This document shows, piece after piece, positions 37,652-46,170 of a stretch of DNA of 59,331 bases. A model generated the notes under the pieces. That model was not told the DNA's origin and made no database searches. It was given only the letters and a program-made list of their open reading frames with translations. Position 1 is the stretch's first letter. Each line of letters begins with the position of its first letter. The translations under genes and the position numbers were made by a program. Source of the DNA: Borreliella californiensis (lineage in GTDB: Bacteria > Spirochaetota > Spirochaetia > Borreliales > Borreliaceae). Location of the stretch: positions 162,541 through 221,871 of the forward strand of contig NZ_JACHFB010000002.1 in the NCBI RefSeq assembly GCF_014205885.1, in the 5' to 3' direction.

Positions 37652-40567
37652 TTAATAAATTTTTTTTACACTATATTCTTTTCCTATTAATTTTTCTAGG
37701 TTGTTTTTGTCTTCTTCGTATGTTTGGTTATTTACTAAAGATGCAATGCTGTTGTGTTGTCTTATTTGTGTTAGAATCTTTGCAGATATTTCTTTAATAT
37801 CTTGTGGTGTAATTGTAAAGTAGGCATTTCGAATATCTTGTCTTAAGCTGTCGGTAATATTTAGCATTTTTCTTTTATAACTTTGTAAAGCTTCTGTAGC
37901 TTTAGTTTTTACATAGATATTAGTTCCTATTAAACCTACTAAATAGGTATAAATCTCTTCATTTGTCATTTTATTATTAGCTAATTCTTCTAAAGAGTTT
38001 TCGAAAGCTTGGTACGTTTTGGTGAAATTGGGATCTCTATAGGACGCAAAAGAGAAGATTCCATTAGCGATTGATGCGCTTGCTCCGTATGCACCCCCCA
38101 TTACCCTTATTTTTTCCCAAAAAATTCCACTTCTTAAGATATGCTCTAGAAAGTTTGCTTTTGGATAATTTTCATCGTTGATTTTGTAACTGGGGAAACA
38201 TATAGCATTAAAAGCTACTTTTGATTGGATAATTATTATTTCTCTTAATGTTTTGTTGTTTGTATCAAGATTAAGCAACCTATCGTAATAATTGCTCTCT
38301 TTTAGGCTTTCTTTTAGATTAAAAAATTCATTTTCTAAGTTTTTAAGAATATCATCAGTATTCCCCATTATTAATGCAGATAGATTATTTTTTAAAATTA
38401 TTTTATTTTTTAAATTGTCTAATTTAATTGCAATTTCTTTTAAAGATTCTGTATCGGTTTTTGCTTTTTGCCAAAATTCTCTGCCTGTTATTCCGTTTTG
38501 CAATTCTTTTAAATGTTCATTTAATTTTAGTTTTGATTTGGACCTTAACATTGCCAAAAGATGTCCTTTGGGGATTAATAAGGATTTAAAATCATTTTTT
38601 AAACTTAGTACTATTTCTTTTAATCTCTCATAATCATGAAAGTTAATATTCATTAAAATTTCTTTTATCAGTTCAAATGATTCTTTAATCTTATGGTTAA
38701 AAGATTTAAAGCTAATATTAAATGAATTTGAAATATTTTCATCAATATCCTCGTCGTAACTCTCAGATATATTTATTTGTCCCAAAGTATTTTGGATTTT
38801 ATTGTTAATGTCTATGTAAGAATAATTTTTTGTAGATAAATCTTGGAGAGCTCTTTTGAATAAAGATAGGTATATATAATCTTCTTTTTCTAAAAAATTT
38901 AGTTTAAAAAATAAATTTACATTAAAGATATTGTTATTCTTAAATTTGAAAGAATGTAAATTTAGCTCTTTTATTTCAGTAAGATTCAAACTTTTTTCTA
39001 TTTCTTTTGGCAAATCTTCTATTTTTAGTAAGGGAAGTTTTGCTATATCTGCTTTAGAGTCTTTTTTATTTTGGTATTTTTTAAACTGATTATAGTCTTT
39101 TTTAAATTGCAAAAATTTTTCTGGATTTTGTTTGATTTCAATTTCTTTTGCCATTAATTTATTTTCAATTTCTTCTTCCATTTCTTTTTCTGTATCGTGT
39201 GATGGAATAAAGCTTATTAATGTATAATGCTTATTAAGTATTAGATATTTTTCAATTAAATTTTCGAAGTAATAAATTCCTTTTTCCAATTTATTTGTAA
39301 TTTCATTTATATAGTAGCTTGTTTGTAATGTTTTTATTGGATGCAGGCCATTTAGCCAACCTTTGAGGCTTTTTATCATTAAAGCAATAGGGAAATTTTG
39401 TCCCTTTTCTTCTTTTAAAGCAAATTCGTAGCCAAAAAGAATTCCTTTTATTAATTCTTTTGGGATTTTATTTTTTACTAAATTTTTAAGTTCACTGAAA
39501 ACTAAATTTTTAAATTCTTTTTCTTTGTTTTCAACAACATTTTGGAGTCCAAATGAAAAAACAGATTCTTTTAAATCCGTATTGATTCCGCTAATATGGG
39601 CTATGTCTTCACCTATCCCGCTTTTTAAGATATTGATTGTGAATGAACAAGAATCGTCTAAGAGTATTTCTGAGAGAATTTCAAGACCAATGCTGTCTTC
39701 AATATTGTTAATTTCTGTGCAAAGCCAATTTATTGTGTATACTCCAAGAGAATTGTCGTTTTCTTTAGGAATTTTGTATGTTAATTTTTTCCCCTTTTCC
39801 CATCTTTTAACGTTTTCTATGTCAATATTGACATTACTTTTTTCTTTTTTATAAGGCCTTATTATGTATTTTTCAATGAAATTTAGATTTTTTTCAGTTT
39901 GAGTGTTTCCGCATAAAAATATTTTGCAGTTTTCAAGTGTATAATATTTTTTATAAAAATCTAAAAAATTTTCATAAGTGAGATCAATAATATTTGTTGG
40001 GATTCCGCCTGAATCGTATTTATATGCTCCCTCTTCAAAAAGAGAGCTACTTGCTATTTCGTTTATTAGAGAATTTTTATTTGAATAGCTACCCTTCATT
40101 TCATTAAAGACAATCCCAGATACTTTAAAATCTTTTGGATTTATGTTGTATCCTTCTTGCATAAATGATTCTTTTTTAAGCAATGGGTTAAATATAGAAT
40201 CGGCATAGATATTAAATAAATTAAAGTAGTCTTTTTCAATTGTAGATGCTGCCAGGTAGATGGTTTTGTCTGGGAATGTCATTGCATTTAAAAATGTGTT
40301 TAGGCTTCCCTTTAATAGGTAAAGAAATGGGTCTTTTATTTTATATTTGTTAGAGCCGCAAAAAATTGTGTGTTCTAAAACATGTGCAACTCCAGTATTG
40401 TTTGAAGGTATTGTCTTGAAAGCTATGCAAAATGCATTTTCTTTAAAAGAATCACTTTTTAAGTGAAATACTTCAAGACCGCTGTCGTGTTTAAAATACA
40501 ACCCTTCTGCATCATATTCTTCTAAATAAGTTTTCGAAATTAGTTTGAAAATTTTTTTCTTTTTCAT
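37652..40567 (-). CDS. M16C-type zinc metalloprotease (PreP-like, bb0228-like)
   Basis: Large protease of 971 residues of the pitrilysin family. The inverted zinc motif is HVLEHTIFCGS at the N-terminus (His62, Glu65, His66), with the third ligand Glu expected in the NEMKGSYS segment. The size, single-chain layout of four half-domains and the segment GGAYGASASI near residue 810 fit the M16C (presequence-protease) group. Such enzymes form a closed chamber that degrades peptides of up to about 70 residues. No signal peptide is seen, so it may act in the cytoplasm on peptides. It lies 15 bp downstream of the bb0227-like lipoprotein gene. Confidence 0.92.
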   Translation of the reverse strand: MKKKKIFKLISKTYLEEYDAEGLYFKHDSGLEVFHLKSDSFKENAFCIAFKTIPSNNTGVAHVLEHTIFCGSNKYKIKDPFLYLLKGSLNTFLNAMTFPDKTIYLAASTIEKDYFNLFNIYADSIFNPLLKKESFMQEGYNINPKDFKVSGIVFNEMKGSYSNKNSLINEIASSSLFEEGAYKYDSGGIPTNIIDLTYENFLDFYKKYYTLENCKIFLCGNTQTEKNLNFIEKYIIRPYKKEKSNVNIDIENVKRWEKGKKLTYKIPKENDNSLGVYTINWLCTEINNIEDSIGLEILSEILLDDSCSFTINILKSGIGEDIAHISGINTDLKESVFSFGLQNVVENKEKEFKNLVFSELKNLVKNKIPKELIKGILFGYEFALKEEKGQNFPIALMIKSLKGWLNGLHPIKTLQTSYYINEITNKLEKGIYYFENLIEKYLILNKHYTLISFIPSHDTEKEMEEEIENKLMAKEIEIKQNPEKFLQFKKDYNQFKKYQNKKDSKADIAKLPLLKIEDLPKEIEKSLNLTEIKELNLHSFKFKNNNIFNVNLFFKLNFLEKEDYIYLSLFKRALQDLSTKNYSYIDINNKIQNTLGQINISESYDEDIDENISNSFNISFKSFNHKIKESFELIKEILMNINFHDYERLKEIVLSLKNDFKSLLIPKGHLLAMLRSKSKLKLNEHLKELQNGITGREFWQKAKTDTESLKEIAIKLDNLKNKIILKNNLSALIMGNTDDILKNLENEFFNLKESLKESNYYDRLLNLDTNNKTLREIIIIQSKVAFNAICFPSYKINDENYPKANFLEHILRSGIFWEKIRVMGGAYGASASIANGIFSFASYRDPNFTKTYQAFENSLEELANNKMTNEEIYTYLVGLIGTNIYVKTKATEALQSYKRKMLNITDSLRQDIRNAYFTITPQDIKEISAKILTQIRQHNSIASLVNNQTYEEDKNNLEKLIGKEYSVKKIY

Positions 40568-40582
40568 TTATGTCTTTAATCC

Positions 40583-41284
40583 TTATTTTACAAATTGTGC
40601 TATTTCACTCTCATTAAATTCAAATGTGTTTGGCAGTTCTTCTGTGTCGTCTAGTTTAAATGTGTATTCAGGGAATTTAATAATAATTTTTTTGTTTTCA
40701 AAGTAAATTACTGCTTGTTGTAAATCAAATAATAATTCGTTAGGTAAAATTTTTTCTTTAATTTTTTTTATAAAAAATGGGAATGCTTCATCTGTTTTAA
40801 TTATGTTGTCAATGTTATAAATATAATTTCCTTTATCTTGAATGTAATAGTTTCTGTAATTTGTAATAGGGCTATCATTGATTTCTTGAGTTGCAATAAG
40901 TATTATTGTATAAATATTGTATCCATGGTAAATTTCATAGTCTATTTTTAAGTTGAATTTTTTATTCTTAGGTTTAAGCTCTTTACTAACAATTTCAAGT
41001 CTTGTTACAATTTGGCTCACATATTCATTAAGCTCGGTATTTAATTCTTCAAGATTTCCTTTTTCTTTTTCCTCAATTATTAATTTAGGTATTCTAATAT
41101 TGTATTCATAAAATTGTGAATCTTCTTTTGAGCTCATTGAAGTTATTATTAAAGAATTCATTTTGTTGCTATTTAAGCCAATATCTTTAAAATTGATTTT
41201 GGTTAATTTTTTTGTACATCCGTTAAAAATTATTAATGTAGATATTAACATAAAAGTTGTTTTTATTGTTCTTAGACTTAGCAT
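40583..41284 (-). CDS. Lipoprotein of unknown function (bb0227-like)
   Basis: Protein of 233 residues with a signal peptide and lipobox IFNGC at about residues 19-23, so the mature protein should be lipid-anchored at Cys23. The mature part has a polar linker, then alternating strands and helices (IDYEIYHGYNIYTIILIATQ, NYIYNIDNIIKTDEAFPFFIKKIKEKI). The pattern recalls the DUF3298/RsiV-like fold, which ends in a conserved extracytoplasmic domain, but this is a guess. It precedes the M16 protease by 15 bp on the same strand. Confidence 0.75.
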   Translation of the reverse strand: MLSLRTIKTTFMLISTLIIFNGCTKKLTKINFKDIGLNSNKMNSLIITSMSSKEDSQFYEYNIRIPKLIIEEKEKGNLEELNTELNEYVSQIVTRLEIVSKELKPKNKKFNLKIDYEIYHGYNIYTIILIATQEINDSPITNYRNYYIQDKGNYIYNIDNIIKTDEAFPFFIKKIKEKILPNELLFDLQQAVIYFENKKIIIKFPEYTFKLDDTEELPNTFEFNESEIAQFVK

Positions 41285-41344
41285 GTTATGATTTCTCCCT
41301 ACAATATTTATTCTAATCCTGTTATAAGATATTATATAATAACC

Positions 41345-41371
41345 TTGATATGAATTTATATTATTTATAAT
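41345..41371 (+). promoter_or_regulatory. Candidate serS promoter
   Basis: TTGATA (41345-41350) and TATAAT (41366-41371) are 15 bases apart, slightly short for a sigma-70 promoter. The leader would be about 35 bases, ending in TTAGGAGAT before the serS ATG. Confidence 0.4.
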
Positions 41372-41413
41372 TTTGTTTAAAAATTTTACTTAAGACATAT
41401 CTTAGGAGATAGA

Positions 41414-42691
41414 ATGCTTGATTTGAAATTTATTAGAGATAACCCTGATCTTGTTAAGAGAAGTATTAAAGCAAGAGGCCTTGTTGTAGATATTGATAAG
41501 TTGATTTATCTTGATAATAAGAGAAAAAAAATAATTACCAAAATTAGTGAGCTTAATGCAAAAAGAAATGAAAATTCTTCTAAAATGCGAGAAAATATTG
41601 ATAAGGTTTTAAAAATCTCTTTAATAGAAACCGGAAAGATTTTAAAAAAACAGCTTATTGATCTAGAAGAAGAGCTTGAAAGAGTGTCTGTTGATTTTGA
41701 CTTTGAAAATAAGCGGGTACCCAATATTTTGTCACATGATGTGCCTATTGGTAGTAGCGAAGAAGATAATTTTGAAATAAAAAAAGTTGGAGTTGTTCCA
41801 AATTTTGATTTTAAGCCAAAAGATCATTTAGAGCTTGGTAGAGATTTAGACCTTCTGGATTTTGACAGAGCACGCGAGATTAGTGGGAGTAAATTTTATT
41901 ATCTTAAAAATGAAGCAGTTTTTTTAGAAATTGCTCTTATTAATTTCTCTTTAAATAAATTAAGAGAAAAAGGTTTTGATGTTTTTATTACTCCTGATGT
42001 TGCAAGAGAGTTTATAGTTGACGGAATTGGTTTTAATCCTCGTGGCAACGAAAGCAATATTTATAAGATTGAAGATACAGATAAATATCTTGTAGGCACT
42101 TCTGAAATTACGCTTGGTGGTTACTATTATAATAAAATAATAGATCTCACTTTGCCAATAAGAATGGCAGGGTTTTCACATTGTTTCCGAAAAGAAGCTG
42201 GAGCATATGGTCAGCTCTCAAAAGGTCTTTATAGAGTTCATCAGTTTAGCAAGGTGGAAATGTTTTGTTTTTGCAAGGCAGAAGAATCTGAAGTTATTCA
42301 TGATGAATTTTTGAGTATTCAAGAGCAAATTTTTACTGAGCTTGAAATTCCTTATAGGGTTTTAAATATTTGTTCTTTTGATCTTGGTTCTCCAGCTTAT
42401 AAAAAATATGATATTGAAGCTTGGATGCCTGGAAGAGATAGGAAAGGTAGTTATGGAGAGGTTACCTCAACTTCAAATTGTACAGATTATCAGTCAAGAA
42501 GGCTTAAGATTAGATATAAAGATCAAGATGGACAAAATAAATTTGCACATATGGTAAATGGAACAGCAATAGCTACAACAAGGGTTATTATTTCCATACT
42601 TGAAAACTTTCAGGATCAAAAGGGAGGAGTTAGAATCCCTAAAAGCTTGGTTAAGTATACAGGCTTTGATTATATTCCTTTTAAGAATTAG
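41414..42691 (+). CDS. serS: Seryl-tRNA synthetase
   Basis: Class II synthetase of 425 residues, standard length. The N-terminal long helical arm (about residues 30-100) binds the tRNA variable arm. The catalytic core has [12 protein letters not shown], motif 2 [21 protein letters not shown] and motif 3 [17 protein letters not shown]. The segment [17 protein letters not shown] and [14 protein letters not shown] are SerRS-specific. TTAGGAGAT lies six bases before the ATG. The 3' end overlaps the convergent dus gene by 11 bp. Confidence 0.97.
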   Translation: MLDLKFIRDNPDLVKRSIKARGLVVDIDKLIYLDNKRKKIITKISELNAKRNENSSKMRENIDKVLKISLIETGKILKKQLIDLEEELERVSVDFDFENKRVPNILSHDVPIGSSEEDNFEIKKVGVVPNFDFKPKDHLELGRDLDLLDFDRAREISGSKFYYLKNEAVFLEIALINFSLNKLREKGFDVFITPDVAREFIVDGIGFNPRGNESNIYKIEDTDKYLVGTSEITLGGYYYNKIIDLTLPIRMAGFSHCFRKEAGAYGQLSKGLYRVHQFSKVEMFCFCKAEESEVIHDEFLSIQEQIFTELEIPYRVLNICSFDLGSPAYKKYDIEAWMPGRDRKGSYGEVTSTSNCTDYQSRRLKIRYKDQDGQNKFAHMVNGTAIATTRVIISILENFQDQKGGVRIPKSLVKYTGFDYIPFKN

Positions 42692-43688
42692 AATTTAGTA
42701 TTTCTTCTGGCAATGTTTCTATAGCTTTTAGCAATATTTCGTGTTTTTTTAAGTTTTTTGGAAATGGTGCTGTTAAATTTTGTCTAAATTTTTTTGCTCC
42801 TTCTTTGGAAAATACTATTCCCATAAGATGCTTGAATAATATATTTATCGACAAATAATTTTCATATTCTTTAATGTATTCTACCATTTTCATCAATAAG
42901 TCTTTTCTTATGAGAATTTCATCAGCTTCGTTTAAAAATTCTCTTGAGGCGTTTGCAATAAAGTATGGATTTTCAAACGCACTTCTCCCAATCATGACAG
43001 AATCAACAAAAGATAGGTGTTTTTTAATTTGCTCCGAGTTGTTGATTCCTCCATTTATTTCAATAAACAAATTTTTATTATCTTTTTTCAGATTATATAC
43101 AAATTCATGTCTTAATTTTGGAATATTTCTATTATTTTTAGGAGAAAATCCTTTTAATATTGCAACCCTTGCATGTACAATAAAATTTTTGATACCAAAA
43201 TCTGAGATTATTTTGACAAAGCTTTTTACCTCAGAATAACTTTCATTTTTGTAATCACTAGGTAAAGGTCTTATACCTAATCTATGTTTAATTGAAATGG
43301 GTTTATTTGTATTTTCTTTCATCGTTTTTAAAATTTCACCTACTTGATTGGCATTGCTCATTAGGCAAGCTCCACAATTTGCATTTTGGATTTTTATAGA
43401 TGGGCATCCAACATTAAGATTGTATTCGTCAAAATTAAAGTGTTTTTCAATAATTTGAATAGCTTTAAGGGCATCATTTTTGGAGTTTGTTGCTATTTGA
43501 ATTGCAATTGGAGATTCCAAGGGGTTTTGCTTTACAATTTTTTTTACATCACCCATAATTATTGATTTTGCAGAAATCATTGGGGTGTACAATGTAACTT
43601 TTTTTGATAAAAGTCTTATTAAATATCTGAAATGCTCATCTGTGATGTTTACCATTGGGGCTATTGATATTTTTCGATTCATTAACAT
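42681..43688 (-). CDS. dus: tRNA-dihydrouridine synthase (DusA-like)
   Basis: FMN enzyme of 335 residues that reduces uridines in the D-loop of tRNA. The start [17 protein letters not shown] is the Dus flavin site. [21 protein letters not shown] contains the catalytic Cys (residue 95 from the first Met). [20 protein letters not shown] and [13 protein letters not shown] are also conserved. The SHRLG-like and HARVA forms favour the DusA group (positions 20/20a), but the subclass is tentative. Either ATG 43688 or ATG 43682 may be the start. It overlaps serS by 11 bp at the 3' end. Confidence 0.92.
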   Translation of the reverse strand: MLMNRKISIAPMVNITDEHFRYLIRLLSKKVTLYTPMISAKSIIMGDVKKIVKQNPLESPIAIQIATNSKNDALKAIQIIEKHFNFDEYNLNVGCPSIKIQNANCGACLMSNANQVGEILKTMKENTNKPISIKHRLGIRPLPSDYKNESYSEVKSFVKIISDFGIKNFIVHARVAILKGFSPKNNRNIPKLRHEFVYNLKKDNKNLFIEINGGINNSEQIKKHLSFVDSVMIGRSAFENPYFIANASREFLNEADEILIRKDLLMKMVEYIKEYENYLSINILFKHLMGIVFSKEGAKKFRQNLTAPFPKNLKKHEILLKAIETLPEEILNSNS

Positions 43689-43756
43689 TACATAATATGT
43701 TAGAATAAACGAGCTAATTTAACAATTATTTGTTCTTTTTTAGGAGGAATTGTTAT

Positions 43757-44248
43757 ATGCATGGAAGAAAAGATTTATTTTTTTTAATACTTTTCCTATC
43801 ATTGTCAATTATAATTTCTTACAAAGTAAAAAAAGTTATCATTAAAAATAGTAATTATATTGCGGTTAGGGGGGCGTAGGCGAAAAAGAAATCCTCTTAG
43901 CTCTTCGGGTTGGAATTTAGAGTATTATTTCAATGGTGATTTGGTTTATGGGTCGTATTAAAGCAAATAATTTAAGTTTATCTAAGATTAAAACTTTTTT
44001 ATTAAATATATATGTATATTTCTTTGATTATTAATACAATTGATGTTGAAAAAATGAAAACAGTAGAAAAAAATATTATTGAGTTTTATAATCAAGGTTT
44101 GCTAATTAGCAGTAATGTGGGTTTAAGATATTATTTTAATAAAATTAATGATATAAAGTCTAAAATGCCAGTAGTTTCAATTAAAAATTTTATTGTATAT
44201 GCAAGGATTGTTTCAACTATTTATTATTATTTATATTATATGTATTAA
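43757..44248 (+). pseudogene. Frame-broken small gene, possibly a lost lipoprotein (bb0224/bb0223 region)
   Basis: Between dus and pgl lie 570 bp with no intact gene. A strong ribosome site TAGGAGGAAT precedes ATG 43757. The frame gives MHGRKDLFFLILFL, a hydrophobic signal-like stretch ending in IIISYKVKK, and stops at 43877-43879 after a run of six G's. In the next frame the text goes on sensibly (NPLSSSGWNLEYYFNGDLVYGSY, to 43960). A third frame covers 43933-44031. A last frame runs at 44012-44248 (78 codons) and lacks its own ribosome site. Removing one G would restore the first join. The Tyr where a lipobox would need Cys (IIS-C) suggests a former lipoprotein. B31 bb0224 is, as I recall, a predicted lipoprotein. 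Confidence 0.55.
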
Positions 44249-44258
44249 GGGAAATTAA

Positions 44259-44966
44259 ATGGAGTTTTTATATTCTGATGAAGAGAATTATTTAAAAGAT
44301 AGATTTTTTGATTTTTTTAATATGAATGTAGATAAAGATAAATATACAGGTATTGGAATTTGTGGTGGTCGAAGTATAGTTAATTTTTTAAGTGTTTTTC
44401 TTAAACAAAATTTTTCTTTTAGAAAAGCACATTTTTTTTTAGTTGATGAGCGGTGTGTTCCATTAAATGATGAGAATAGTAATTATAATCTTTTAAATAA
44501 AAAATTTTTTTCCAAAATGGCTGATAAAAATTTGATAAGCATTTCCAAATTTCATGCTTTTGTTTATAGCGAAATAGACGAAGCCACAGCTATTCATAAC
44601 TATAATATTGAATTTAATTCTAGGTTTAATATTTTTGATTTTATTTTAGTTTCAGTTGGCGAGGATGGCCACATAGCATCGCTTTTTCCTTCTAGGAAAT
44701 TGTTGTTCTCAGATGTAGAAGGTTATCAGTATGAATACAATTCTCCCAAATTTCCTAGCAAAAGAATAAGCTTAACGCCTAAATCTTTGTTTAGTTCAAA
44801 AGCTGTTGTTTTGTTATTCATGGGTGTTGATAAAAAGCGTGCTTTAGAAAATTTTTTAAGTTCTAATAGTTCTATTAGCGAATGTCCAGCCAGACTTTTA
44901 AAAGATCATCCTAATTTACTAGTTCTTACAAACATTAAAAGAGATGAAAGTTATGCAGGATCCTAG
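44259..44966 (+). CDS. pgl: 6-phosphogluconolactonase
   Basis: Enzyme of 235 residues that hydrolyses 6-phosphogluconolactone in the oxidative pentose-phosphate path, the organism's route to NADPH. The family motifs are GIGICGGRSIVNFLSVF near residue 28, FFLVDERCVPLNDENSNYNLL near residue 65, and LVSVGEDGHIASLFPS near residue 130 with the catalytic Asp-Gly-His. The C-terminal RISLTPKSLFSSKAVVLLFMG is typical. AAGGGAAA lies before the ATG. Its last 23 bp overlap fliG1. Confidence 0.94.
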   Translation: MEFLYSDEENYLKDRFFDFFNMNVDKDKYTGIGICGGRSIVNFLSVFLKQNFSFRKAHFFLVDERCVPLNDENSNYNLLNKKFFSKMADKNLISISKFHAFVYSEIDEATAIHNYNIEFNSRFNIFDFILVSVGEDGHIASLFPSRKLLFSDVEGYQYEYNSPKFPSKRISLTPKSLFSSKAVVLLFMGVDKKRALENFLSSNSSISECPARLLKDHPNLLVLTNIKRDESYAGS

Positions 44967-46170
44967 GCTTTCCAAGTATAAAAATGCTAAAAATTTAAGC
45001 AAAAAAACTGTTGAAGAAATTGATACTTTGAGTTTAAATAAAAATTTTTCCGATTCAGAGATTCAAGGCTCTATGCTTAGATCTTGGATAAGTCTTATTA
45101 AGGGCAATAAAAATAAAGCTTCTATTGAGCCTAAATCCAACAAGATTAATGATTCAAATCCAGGGTTTATTCGCAAAGAAAGCAAGGTTAGAAAGGTTGC
45201 AAAATATTTTTTGGCTATTGGACTTGAAAAATCTGCAAAGATTATGTCTGAGCTTGATGATTCAGATATAATTTTGATTACCAGGGAAATTTCAAAGATT
45301 AGTTATATTGATCCAGAAGAAAAAGAGCATATTATTAAGGAATTTGAAGATTTACTAAGAAATCAAAAAAGGTATGTTAATGTGGATGATAACTTTGCTT
45401 ACGAATTATTAAATAAAACGTTGGGAAAATCTAAGGCAAAATCAATTTATAAAAAAGTTACTGGCAATGATATTTTTATTCCTTTTGATTATTTATCTCA
45501 AATTGAGCATGAACAACTTTGGGCATTAATTAAGGATGAGAATATTAAAACGCTTGTTATATTATATAATTATTTAAATAAAGATCAAAAAAAGTATGTT
45601 TTTTCAATGTTAGGAGAAGAAGATAGAAGAGAATTTGTAAAAGATCTTGTCAAACCAAGGCAATTGAGTATGGATACAATAGAGGCAATTTCAAATAAGC
45701 TTAAGGATAGATTTAAGATGCAAGGGAATCTTAAGACAGATAAACTTGATGGATCTAAGATACTTGTTGATATTTTAAGCTATATGGATTCTAATGAAGA
45801 GAAAAATCTGCTTAATAATATTAATATGAGGGATTTAAATCCTGTTGTGGACAGTGAAATTCGAGAAAAAATATTTGATATTAATGTAGTATTGAGAATT
45901 ATGGATAATGATCTTCATAATATTTTAAGAGAGTTTACAGATAAAGAGATTGCAATTATTATTAAAGATAAAGCTGATGAGGTTAGAGATAAAATACTTT
46001 CAAATGTTTCAAAAAGGCGTAAAGAAATTATTTTAGATGAAGAAGCTTTTTTGGGAAAAATAAGTAAAAAAGATTTAAAAACTATGACAACAGCTTTTGT
46101 TAATTATATTAAAAATTTAACTTTAAAAGGTGATTTAATAATATATAGAAAAAATGAGGAATTTATTTAA
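44944..46170 (+). CDS. fliG1: Flagellar motor switch protein FliG1 (divergent FliG paralogue)
   Basis: FliG-family protein of 408 residues. An N-terminal charged part of about 75 residues precedes the FliG domains, which start near RKVAKYFLAIGLEKSAKIMSEL. The usual EHPQ motif in the middle domain is changed to EHEQ (residues 188-191). The C-terminal domain keeps the helix order (EKIFDINVVLRIMDNDLHNILREF, DEVRDKILSNVSKRRKEI), but the common MF-F-ED stretch is lost. Borrelia has a second, standard FliG2. FliG1 is reported to sit at one pole and to matter for motility. It overlaps pgl by 23 bp and touches alaS (TAATG). ATG 44953 is an alternative start. Confidence 0.9.
   Translation: MKVMQDPRLSKYKNAKNLSKKTVEEIDTLSLNKNFSDSEIQGSMLRSWISLIKGNKNKASIEPKSNKINDSNPGFIRKESKVRKVAKYFLAIGLEKSAKIMSELDDSDIILITREISKISYIDPEEKEHIIKEFEDLLRNQKRYVNVDDNFAYELLNKTLGKSKAKSIYKKVTGNDIFIPFDYLSQIEHEQLWALIKDENIKTLVILYNYLNKDQKKYVFSMLGEEDRREFVKDLVKPRQLSMDTIEAISNKLKDRFKMQGNLKTDKLDGSKILVDILSYMDSNEEKNLLNNINMRDLNPVVDSEIREKIFDINVVLRIMDNDLHNILREFTDKEIAIIIKDKADEVRDKILSNVSKRRKEIILDEEAFLGKISKKDLKTMTTAFVNYIKNLTLKGDLIIYRKNEEFI

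Noticed and set aside
44012..44248. Independent 78-codon gene before pgl
   Set aside because: No ribosome site precedes its ATG and its text reads as the continuation of the broken frame from 43757, so it was placed in the pseudogene.
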